Shown here in pieces: positions 6,814-13,574 of a stretch of 13,775 nucleotides of DNA. The notes beneath the pieces were generated by a model. It was not told the origin of the DNA. It saw only the letters and a list, made by a program, of their open reading frames with translations, and made no database searches. The translations under genes and the position numbers were made by a program. The stretch is from positions 1 to 13,775 of the forward strand of contig JAUJNC010000131.1 in NCBI GenBank assembly GCA_030446525.1. The letters are read 5' to 3'. Positions within the stretch are counted from its first letter, which is position 1. The number at the start of each line of letters is the position of its first letter. This stretch comes from Armatimonadaceae bacterium (GTDB taxonomy: Bacteria; Armatimonadota; Armatimonadia; Armatimonadales; Armatimonadaceae).

Positions 6814-8836
6814 AAGCGACGATCGATCGCGCGGCCCTGGTCGCCGCCAATCCCGAGGTGCGCCATATCGACCCCCGCGGCGCTGTCGGTCGGCAACGGG
6901 GAGTTCGCCTCACCGCGGACGTGACCGGCCTGCGGCGACCTTCGTCGAGCCGTACCGGAAGCAGTTCCCGCTCTGCACCGTGTCGCACTGGGGCTGGGCT
7001 GCACACCACGCCGCTGCCGCCCGGCCTGCGCGCCGAAGACATCCGGGGCTATGCCCTGTACGACACCTACGGCCGCCCGGTCGGCTATCTGACCGAGCGG
7101 GGCGGGCAGGAGCCCCCTTCGACTGGCTGCGCCAGAACCCCACCGCCTGCACCTGGGCAGGGTCGGGCTGGAGATGAAAAAGGCCGACGGCTCCCTGGCG
7201 GGGCCGCAGCGCTGCCGAGATCCGGCAGGACGCTGGACCGGGTGACCGGCCCCTGCACAGCCGCTTAAGGTCGAAGGCGAGCCCGTCTGGTGTGGACCTG
7301 CTGCCACCCGAGCCTGGACATGATCGCGGCGCGCGCCGAATCGCCGCTCGTCGCCGCGGGCCGGCTCCGGGTCCGGGTGGCCTTCCCCTACGCCTCGCCG
7401 CACCGGCCTATGGCGGACTGGCACAGCCTGGGGCGCACACGACACGGCCGAGCGCAAGGGCGCGAACCGCGCCGACCTGCGGCGGACGCTGGACGGCGAC
7501 GGGTACTGGGTGAGCCTGGGGCTGGTCCGCCGGCGCCCTGGACGAAGGCGCCCGGCATGAGCATCTGCTCGCCGGGCAGGCGACCGGCGCGCTGGAGTTC
7601 ACCGCGCTCTTCTCGCCCGGAGCTGTTCACCGGCTCCCCGCCGGGCGTCGCACCGCACCGAGCGCCGCCGCCCGGGCGCACTGGGAGCGGTTCTGGGTCG
7701 AAGGTAAGCTTCCTCGACCTGGGCGCCTGCGCCGACGCGCGCCTTCGAGCGAGCGGCGCCGGCAACCTGTCGCAGTTCCCACGGGCCTCCACTGCGCCGC
7801 CTGCTGCCGCCCCAGGAGACCGGCCTGCCTGGGCGAGCAATGGCACGGCAAGTTCCATCTCGATGGACTGCGGCACGGCGTCCACTTCGCCGCCTGGAAC
7901 CGCCCCCTGTTCTCCGAGCGCAGTATGGGTCGACGTGGCGATCCTGCTCGTCGCCTGCGCGATCGCGGCGCGCCAGGGCTACCGCGGGCGCGCTGGCCTG
8001 GGATATCGGCCCCGACGGCCGTGACTCCTCCCCGTCGGGCCGCTCTGCTCTGGCAGCAGCCGCACCCGATCGACACGCCGAGCTTGCTACCGCCAGAGCC
8101 CCGGCGGCGAGGCCCGGAGCGCGGCGGGATGGTCATGCCCGAGAGCGCGGAGTTCCTGGCCTCCTACGCGGTCCTGGGAGATGCGCCGCGGCCGCTGTGC
8201 TGGGCCCGCCCTTGAAGACGGTCTCCGAGAACACGGACCCCCTCGTCAGCATCAATCACCTTGGTGGCCTACTGGCGCTTGGCCTGGTGCGTGGCGCGGG
8301 GCTGGCGCGCGCGGCTGGGCCTGCCGCGCGAGCCCCGGTGGGATCGGGTGCTGAGCGGTCTCGCCCCCTGCCCGAGCAGGACGGCCTCTACCTGATGCAG
8401 GAGGGGATGGCCGACACCTACACCGAATGGAATGGGGAGCACCCGGCGCTGGTGGGGGCGTACGGCATGCTGCCCGGTGACGGCGTGAACCCCGGAAACG
8501 ATGCGGCGGACAGTGAAACAGGTGATGGGGTCTGGCAGTGGGAGAAGAAGTCCTGGGGATGGGACTTCCCGATGGTGGCGATGGCCGCGGCGCGCGCTCG
8601 GGCGAGCCGGTTTCGGCGGTCGAGGCGCTGCTGCTCGACGCCCAAGAACCGCTATCTGCCCAACGGGCGTTTATCAGCGCGAGGACCTGCCCGCCTACTT
8701 GCCCGCGAACGGCGGCTTGCTCGCGGCCGCCGGGATGATGGCCGCCGGCTGGACGGACGGCCCCGCGCGCCCGGCGCCCGGATTCCCGGACGATAACGGC
8801 TGGTCCGTGCGTTTCGGGGATCAGCCCTGGATCTAA
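6810..8836 (+). pseudogene. Probable six-hairpin (alpha/alpha)6 glycosidase-like protein, heavily frame-disrupted
   Basis: About 675 codons from ATG 6810 to TAA 8834-8836. Recognisable pieces in switching frames are: MKATIDRAALVAANPEVRHI, SVGNGEF-like sequence near 6886, FVEPYRKQFPLCTVSHWGW, RGYALYDTYGRPVGYLTERG, FDWLRQNP, LEMKKADGSLAG, DMIAARAESPLVAAGRLRVR, VAFPYASPH, ANRADLRRTLDGDGYWVSLG, GPDGRDS, LWQQPHPI, ESAEFLASYAV, VLSGLAPLPEQDGLYLMQEG then MADTYTEWN, HPALVGAYGMLPGDGVNP, WGWDFPMVAMAAAR, LLLDAQ, REDLPAYLPANGGLLAAAGM and APGFPDDNGWSVRF. I recall a conserved but little-characterised bacterial family with this order; the C-terminal half resembles GH65/GH95-type (alpha/alpha)6 toroids. Substrate is unknown; the neighbours suggest a pectin-derived oligosaccharide. 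It is the most damaged gene here, with a frame break every 30-100 nt on average. Confidence 0.6.
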
Positions 8837-8886
8837 CGACCCATAAACGGGAAGCACGCCCGCCCGGCTCCTCAAGGCAGGTTTTC

Positions 8887-8903
8887 TCTACAGCCAGTGT
8901 AGA
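8887..8903. promoter_or_regulatory. Small dyad upstream of the PhoD-type gene
   Basis: TCTACA (8887-8892) and TGTAGA (8898-8903) form an exact 6-bp dyad around GCCAG, 12 nt before ATG 8916. It could be an operator half-site pair or a leader hairpin occluding the ribosome-binding region, where no strong Shine-Dalgarno is visible. A match this short could be chance. Confidence 0.25.
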
Positions 8904-8915
8904 AACAGGTATTTC

Positions 8916-9692
8916 ATGAGCCAAAAGTCGACCCGTTGCTGTCTCGCCGCAGCTTTCTGATCGGCGCAGGGCGGTCTGGCTGGCCTGTTCGTCGCTGGTC
9001 GGCTTATCGGTAATCCGCAGATCCTGGAAGACCTCGTTCACCTCCAACCCCTTCACCTTAGGAGTCGCCTCAGGAGACCTGACACCCGACGGCGTGGTGC
9101 TGTGGACATCGCCTGGCGCGATCGCTGAACGGCGGCGGGATGCCCGCGCACAGCATCCCGGTCGGCTGGCGGGTAGCCAGGGACGAGAACATGCGCGATG
9201 TCGTCCAAAGCGGCACGCAGCTCGCCACCGCCGCGATGGGCCACTCCGTTCATGTGGAGCTTTCCCGCTTGGAGCCGGCGCGCTGGTACTGGTATCGGTT
9301 CACCGCCGGTGATGCGGTCAGCCCCATCGGCCGCGCGAGGACCTGGCCCGGCTGCGGGCGCGTCGCCGCGACAAAGTTCGCCTTCGCGTTCGCCTCGGTG
9401 CCAGAACTGGCAGGGCGGCCGCTCACGGCGTACCAGCACATGGCCAGGAAGACTATCGATCTGGTCGTGCATCTGGGCGATTACATCTATGAGCGGGGTC
9501 AGCGCCACCGCGCTGCGCAAGCACAACAGCGCCGAGCCTGTCACGCTCGATGACTACCGCAACCGCTACGCGCTGTACAAGAGCGACCCCGACCTGCAGG
9601 CCGCACATGCCGCCTTTCCCTGGGCTGTCACCTGGGACGGCCATGAGGTGGAGAACAACTATGCGGGCCTGATCCGCGAGAACAACAAGCCG
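8916..9692 (+). pseudogene. phoD: PhoD-family alkaline phosphatase/phosphodiesterase, Tat signal, 3'-truncated and frame-disrupted
   Basis: From ATG 8916 the sequence gives MSQKSTR, then in a shifted frame SRRSFLIGAG, a twin-arginine export motif. It continues as FTLGVASGD-like sequence near 9053, DGVVLWT, the Fn3-like N-terminal PhoD region ([40 protein letters not shown] then [20 protein letters not shown]), [20 protein letters not shown] then [24 protein letters not shown], and [18 protein letters not shown]. These are PhoD hallmarks ([10 protein letters not shown]-x-H-E-V-x-N-N); the second Asp of the usual WDDHE is Gly here. PhoD enzymes are secreted, metal-dependent phosphodiesterases or monoesterases that supply phosphate. 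After about 260 residues the similarity stops at about 9690 and transporter sequence begins; about half the protein is missing. Confidence 0.82.
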
Positions 9693-10226
9693 GCATCACC
9701 GGCTTTGGACTGGGCATCGCGACGACCGGGCTGGTTATGGGATTGGACAACTTCGCGGCGCTGTTCATCCTGCCCTACGTCGGCGGCTTCTCCGACCGCG
9801 TCCGCACCCGGTGGGGGCGCCGCAAACCGTTCATCATGATCGGAGCGCCGCTCGCGGCTGTCGCGTTCGCGGCGGCGCCCTTCGCGTTGGGCAAGCCCAT
9901 CGGCCTGTTCATGGCCACGCTCATTGCCACGCTGCTGGCGATGGACCTTTTCCGCACCCGGTCGTGGCGCTCATGCCGGACCTTACCCCGCCGTCGCTGC
10001 GTTCCCAGGCAAAACGGGATCATCAACTTGGCGGGGCGGGCTCGGCGGGGTGGTGGCAACGCTCGTCGGCGGGGCGCTGTTCGGGGTGTCCCCTGTCGCC
10101 GTTCCTGCTGGGGAGCCGGTGGCATGCTGGCGGCGCAGGCTCGTCCTGCTGACGGCGGTGCGCCAGCCGCAACGGTCGGATAAACCAGAGACGCCGGACA
10201 CCGTATCCGCCGGACTGCTTCCTAGC

Positions 10227-10250
10227 TGTCAAGTCTCATGATTGTGAACA
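10227..10250. repeat. IS left terminal inverted repeat
   Basis: 24 nt starting TGTCAAGTCTCATGA and ending TGAACA. It aligns with the reverse complement of the right end with three substitutions and a 2-nt gap. The transposase stop codon lies inside it. It is preceded by the target duplication CCTAGC. Confidence 0.85.
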
Positions 10251-11202
10251 AATTTCGGTAGCGTGCAGCAAGCCGGTAGGCTCCTTGATAAACAGGCCCG
10301 GTTGCTTCTCGTGCCAGGTAAAAGTCGCCTCGTAAGGCGTCTTGCCGTCAAACGACGTGCTTACGATAAGTTGTAGCGCACGAACCAGTACACAAGGTCG
10401 TGCTGCATCTGCAAGGCATTCTCGTAAGTGTGCTGCTTGCTCGTGCCCTCCTTGATCAGGCCGTTAGTGCGCTCCACCAGGCCGTTCGTCTTGGGCGTGT
10501 AGGGCTTCGTACGCCGGTGCTCGATGCCCTGCTCTGGCCACAGGCGGGCAAAGTGGATGCTCCTGTGCCTCTTTCGTGCCATAGCGGTTCGTAAAGCCGG
10601 CCAGCGTCCACTCGCGCCGTTGTCGGTCAGGATCTTTTCGACCTTGAACGGGAAAAACGCCAGGCGCTCTTCAGGAACGCCTCGGCACAGGCAGCATCTT
10701 TATGTCCAAAGACCGACAGATATACCAGGCGGGTGGCCCGGTCGATGGCGACAAAGCAGTACCTGCGGGTCTCTTCGAGCTTGGGCAGGTAGAACAGGTC
10801 CATGTGCAGATGCACCTGGCCCATATTCCTTGAAGGTGCCCACTTCACCGGTGTCCTGCTGCTCTTTCTTTGGCAGCCGATTCTGCCCTGACGAACCAAG
10901 AGCGGGTGGACGCTGGAACGAGCGAGCTTGCCCAGAACGGGAGTGACGAATTCCACCAGGTCATCGAGCGCCAGCCCGTTGTCGCGCAGGACAGCAACAG
11001 CGCTTCTTCGTATCATCGAGGGCGTACTCGATGTTCTCGGCCACAGCTTTTGTCCTGTGGCTCCTGGCGCGCCTTCCATCGGTGGATGAAGTGGCGACTG
11101 AGACGTGGTACTGCTTTGCTAAGGCCCGGCAGGGCTTGTCGCTGTTGCAGGATGGCTTGTCGTTTGCTTTAGATTGGTGGCTGCGTTAGAATGGATCTGC
11201 AT
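10236..11202 (-). pseudogene. IS481 family transposase (DDE/rve), frame-disrupted
   Basis: ATG 11202 follows AGGAG by about 9 nt and the frame would end at TGA 10238-10236, about 322 codons, a normal IS481 length. Segments in order: MQIHSNAATNL (IS481-type start), KPCRALAKQYHVSV (helix-turn-helix region), LRDNGLALDDLVEFVTPVLG then KLARSSVH, GQVHLHMDLFYLPKLEETRR then YCFVAIDRATRLVYLSVFGH, FFPF-K-V-E-K-I-L-T-D-N-G, HRRTKPYTPKTNGLVERTNG then LIKEGT, HDLVYWFVRYNL, and TSFDGKTPYEATFTWHEKQP then GLFIKEPTGLLHAT. The catalytic triad maps to Asp of HMDLFYLP, Asp of TDNG and Glu of LVERTNG. Four or more single-base shifts separate these blocks, so as written the transposase is inactive unless the indels are read errors. 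Confidence 0.87.
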
Positions 11203-11279
11203 GCGGTAGCTCCTCTTGGTCCCCTTGGTCGGTTATCATGAAGACTACCGCATGTCGCCCCGCTACCGCTACCTCCTGC

Positions 11280-11305
11280 TGTTCATAATCTCATGAAACT
11301 CGACA
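11280..11305. repeat. IS right terminal inverted repeat
   Basis: 26 nt which, read on the minus strand, start TGTCGAGTTTCATGA and end TGAACA, matching the left end. It is followed by the second copy of CCTAGC (11306-11311). It lies about 78 nt upstream of the transposase start, leaving room for its promoter. Confidence 0.85.
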
Positions 11306-11664
11306 CCTAGCTTCGTGACGGTGCTGCGAGACCGCGACCGCTCCACTTTGTTGCTCCTGGGAGGGATCTGCTTCTGGTTTCTGGGCCAGAGCGCCTTCGA
11401 CACCTGGTTCACTTCCTATGCGATTCAGCGGCTGCACCTGGACACGGGACAGGCGGTGATACTGAAAGGCGCCTTCACGGTTTCGGTGCTCGTGAGCGCC
11501 CTGCCCAGCGGGGCCCTGGGCGCACGGCTGGGACGCCGGCGAGGCATCCTCATCGGCCTGGCGCTGCTGGCGGGGGCCGTGGGGGCGGGTTATTGGGTGC
11601 AGACCGCGGGATGGATGCGGCCGCTGCTGATGGTGGCGGGCTTCGGCTGGATGCTGATCGTGGT

Positions 11665-11693
11665 CAATTCGCTTCCTCGTCAATTCGCTTCCT
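11665..11693. repeat. 16-bp tandem duplication inside the transporter
   Basis: CAATTCGCTTCCT occurs at 11665-11677 and again at 11681-11693, a 16-bp period. With one copy removed the codons read VVNSLPLVLDFAPPG, which continues the transporter frame on both sides; the extra 16 bp shift it by one. It is consistent with slippage in the cell or with an assembly overlap error. Confidence 0.75.
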
Positions 11694-11931
11694 CTCGTGC
11701 TGGATTTCGCTCCGCCGGGCCGGGTCGGCACCTACACCGGCCTGTATTATCTGGCATCGCAGACGGCGAGCTTCACCGGCCCGGTTATCAGCGGGCACGT
11801 CTTCGAGCTGTTCGGGAACAACTACCGTCTGCTTAGTGTGTATTCTCCGCTGGCGCTGATTGTGGCAGGGACCCTGGTGCTCGGGATGCGAAGCGGGCAG
11901 GCCAAAGCGGACACCCGATAAGCACCAAGAA

Positions 11932-11949
11932 AAAGGCCGTAAGGCCTTT
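11932..11949. terminator. Bidirectional hairpin terminator between convergent genes
   Basis: AAAGGCC (11932-11938), loop GTAA, GGCCTTT (11943-11949) lies 10 nt after the transporter stop. On the minus strand the stem is followed by an uninterrupted T-run (GGCCTTTTTCTT), so it should stop transcription best for the leftward genes. On the plus strand the tail is only TTTC. Confidence 0.6.
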
Positions 11950-11996
11950 CATGTCAAGAGCCCGCGTGGAAAAGTGCGGCCCCGCCCTTTAAAGAT

Positions 11997-12014
11997 CGGC
12001 GGCACAATCCGCCG
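11997..12014 (-). terminator. Second GC hairpin downstream of the DHH stub
   Basis: CGGCGG (11997-12002) and CCGCCG (12009-12014) form a 6-bp stem with a 6-nt loop, 24 nt past the minus-strand stop at 12038. Read leftward it is followed by ATCTTT, a poor T-tract. It may act together with the stronger hairpin at 11932. Confidence 0.35.
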
Positions 12015-12037
12015 GCATGCCGTAGGAGGCCCCCTGT

Positions 12038-12379
12038 CTACGCGGCCTTCGGCAGATGCTCCCGTTCGTCGCGGTTCATGGCCGCGACGAGGGCGCGCAG
12101 CGTCGCCTCCGCTTCCTCGTGGGCCAGCTGGCAGGTGCCCGCCGCCTCGTGGCCGCCGCCGTACCGGCGCATCAGGGCGCCGATGTTGGTGCGGGAGGTT
12201 TTGTTGAGGATGCTATGGCCGCAGGCGAAGACGCAGTTCTGGTTACCTTTACCGCTCACGACCCAGATCGAGGTGTTCTGCTCGGGATACAGGGCGTAGA
12301 CGAGGAAGCGGTTGCCGCTGTAGATCGGGTCCACGCCCCGCAGATCGGTGACGACGACGTCGCCCTCGGTGCGCGTGTG
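12038..12379 (-). pseudogene. C-terminal stub of a DHH/DHHA1 family phosphoesterase (exopolyphosphatase/NrnA-like)
   Basis: The frame from 12379 reads HTRTEGDVVVTDLRGVDPIY, SGNRFLVYALYPEQNTSIWV, VSGKGNQNCVFACGHSILNK, TSRTNIGALMRRYGGGHEAA and GTCQLAHEEAEATLRALVAA, ending LPKAA and TAG. This is the DHHA1 substrate-binding end of DHH-superfamily phosphoesterases that resemble exopolyphosphatase and nanoRNase. About 114 residues survive; the N-terminal DHH catalytic domain (about 200 residues) is absent and the coiled-coil gene's stop lies only 70 bp upstream. No start codon or ribosome-binding site fits. The glycine-rich signature is GGGH rather than the usual GGGGH, one residue short. It is a remnant or the product of a misjoin. 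Confidence 0.72.
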
Positions 12380-12449
12380 CCCAGGAAGCCGTAAATTCCC
12401 AGGCGCTCGCGCGGGGGCACGGGGGAGGCGGCGCGGCCGCGGCGGGCGG

Positions 12450-13208
12450 TCAAGGCCGCTGCGGCGCGGCCTGCCCGTCCGGGACGGCGTGTTTTGACGG
12501 GGGGACGTCGAGGCTGAAGAACTCCAGCACGTCGTCCAGGCGGTCCGATTCGGCGCTGCACATCTGCAGGGCCTGCGCCTGCTTCTGCTGGGAGGCCTGG
12601 ATCGATCGGCGCACCTCCTCGATCTGGGCCTGCAGGGCGGCGACCTCCAGCTCGGCGGCCGAAACGAACTCCGTGGTCTGCTTGGACACACTTTCGGTGT
12701 AGGCGGCGAGGGCGGCAAGCTTCCGGGACGCGTCAGCGACGATGGTCTCGGGCGTGGCGCCGATGGATTTGCCCATCGCCCCCAGCGTCACTTTCACCGT
12801 CAGCCGCTTGGTTTCCAGCGGCAGCTCCTGTGGCAAGGAGGAAAGCATATCGAGGGTCTGCTCGGCGGTGAAGGGCGTGGCGGGCAGGTTGGCCTGCCCG
12901 TAGATGGCGCTGAAATCCACCTTCCCGTCCGGCGCGGCGACGGGCGGCGGGGCGGAGGCGGGCACCTTGATCTGGTCCAGATCGGGCCCCTCGGCCTGGC
13001 GCACGATCTGCTCCACGGTCCGGCCCGGCGCCGGCTGGCCGTCGAACTGCCGTATGGTCTGGTTCATCGCGGCGAGCCGCTGGTCCAGATCCGCGCCCGC
13101 CGCCTCGGGGTCCGCCGGCTCGGGCGGCGGTTCCCTTTCCGCCGGCTCTTCCGGCGGCAGCTCCACGAAAAGCCCCGCCGCCTTCCGCAGCTTGTCACGC
13201 AAATCCAT
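12450..13208 (-). CDS. Uncharacterised protein: acidic Pro-rich linker plus C-terminal coiled coil
   Basis: Clean 252-residue frame from ATG 13208; AAAGGA (13218-13223) is 9 nt upstream, and the previous gene's stop is only 18 bp away, so the two form an operon. Layout: residues 1-14 MDLRDKLRKAAGLF, basic and amphipathic, a possible membrane-surface helix; 15-45 an acidic Pro/Glu linker (PPEEPAEREPPPEPADPEAA); about 95-160 a compact segment (VDFSAIYGQANLPATPFTAE, LTVKVTLGAMGKSIGATPET); about 160-235 a long coiled coil (FVSAAELEVAALQAQIEEVR), then SDRLDDVLEFFSLDVPPSKH. No enzyme motif, signal peptide or membrane span is visible. I do not recognise a named family; a cytoplasmic scaffold or membrane-associated adaptor is a guess. 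Its last codons abut the DHH stub. Confidence 0.75.
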   Translation of the reverse strand: MDLRDKLRKAAGLFVELPPEEPAEREPPPEPADPEAAGADLDQRLAAMNQTIRQFDGQPAPGRTVEQIVRQAEGPDLDQIKVPASAPPPVAAPDGKVDFSAIYGQANLPATPFTAEQTLDMLSSLPQELPLETKRLTVKVTLGAMGKSIGATPETIVADASRKLAALAAYTESVSKQTTEFVSAAELEVAALQAQIEEVRRSIQASQQKQAQALQMCSAESDRLDDVLEFFSLDVPPSKHAVPDGQAAPQRP

Positions 13209-13226
13209 CCGGCACTATCCTTTCTG

Positions 13227-13571
13227 TCACTCGTCGAGACGCGCCGCCATCTGCTCGTAGGGGGCGAGCTCCTCCAGCAGCCTGGTCATGCTGTCGGTCT
13301 GCCAGACGACGCTCTCGATGTCGGCCAGCACCTGCTCCGGCGAGCGGGCGCGAATCTGGTCGTTGATCAGGCCGAAGGTGTCCTCCAGAAGCTCCAGCTG
13401 ATGGTTCAGGTTGGTGAGGATGCGGCCGATCTTGCCGACGTGCTCGTGGCGCTGCTCCAGAACGTCGGCGCGTTTTTCCAGCACGGCCTGCGTGTTCACG
13501 TCCTGCTCGTCCTGGCTCAGCGCGCGGATCTTGTCGATCTCGTCCTTGTAGTGCGCCTGCACCTCGGCCAC
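13227..13571 (-). CDS. Uncharacterised coiled-coil protein (possibly the C-terminal half of the upstream reading frame)
   Basis: From GTG 13571 the frame gives 114 residues, nearly all helical: VAEVQAHYKDEIDKIRALSQ, VLEKRADVLEQRHEHVGKIG, RILTNLNHQLELLEDTFGLI, NDQIRARSPEQVLADIESVV and DSMTRLLEELAPYEQMAARL. The upstream piece (13575-13775) is in the same frame, separated only by TAG and one ACC codon. No clear Shine-Dalgarno precedes the GTG (only GGGTGG about 8 nt away). So either this is a reinitiating small gene, or one protein split by a nonsense codon; RWVD-(Q)-TVAEVQAHY would read through naturally if TAG were CAG. It is followed after 18 bp by the 252-residue coiled-coil gene. Function unknown. 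Confidence 0.65.
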   Translation of the reverse strand: MAEVQAHYKDEIDKIRALSQDEQDVNTQAVLEKRADVLEQRHEHVGKIGRILTNLNHQLELLEDTFGLINDQIRARSPEQVLADIESVVWQTDSMTRLLEELAPYEQMAARLDE

Positions 13572-13574
13572 GGT

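Larger units (their letters stand above)
10227..11305. mobile_element. IS481-type insertion sequence, 1079 bp, with 6-bp target duplication
   Basis: The ends are imperfect inverted repeats: left 10227-10250 and the reverse complement of 11280-11305 both begin TGTC and share TCATGA and TGAACA. CCTAGC directly repeats on both sides (10221-10226 and 11306-11311), as a target-site duplication. One transposase gene fills the element on the minus strand. Removing the element plus one CCTAGC joins the transporter codons in frame as AGLLPS-FVTVLRD, proving the boundaries internally. The insertion is therefore recent relative to the transporter gene. No passenger genes are present. Confidence 0.9.
9693..11921 (+). 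pseudogene. MFS sugar (glycoside/pentoside-type) permease, N-terminus missing, interrupted by an IS element
   Basis: Starting abruptly at [20 protein letters not shown], the frame runs through [20 protein letters not shown] then [13 protein letters not shown] (the loop 2-3 D-R-x-x-R-R-type MFS signature), several membrane segments, then ALMPDLTPPSLRSQ, GIINLAG and VLLTAVRQPQRSDKPETPDT then VSAGLLPS. The IS follows at 10227. Beyond it (11312) comes FVTVLRDRDRSTLLLLGGIC then FWFLGQSAFDTWFTSYAI, GALGARLGRRRGILIGLALL, VAGFGWMLIVVNSLP, and DFAPPGRVGTYTGLYYLASQ then TASFTGPVISGHVFELFGNN, ending at TAA 11919-11921. This matches GPH-type sugar transporters and closely related MFS sugar symporters, fitting import of pectin oligosaccharides. 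Missing are the first membrane segment or segments and the start codon. Further damage includes 1-nt indels near 9959, 10015 and 10110, and a 16-bp duplication near 11665. Confidence 0.82.

Noticed and set aside
9198..9839. A natural PhoD-transporter fusion protein
   Set aside because: The frame that leaves PhoD is not the permease frame; beyond about 9692 it encodes low-complexity Trp/Arg-rich sequence antithetical to a membrane protein.
12056..12394. 112-codon plus-strand frame opposite the DHH stub
   Set aside because: The minus strand carries unmistakable DHHA1 motifs; this is its reverse shadow.
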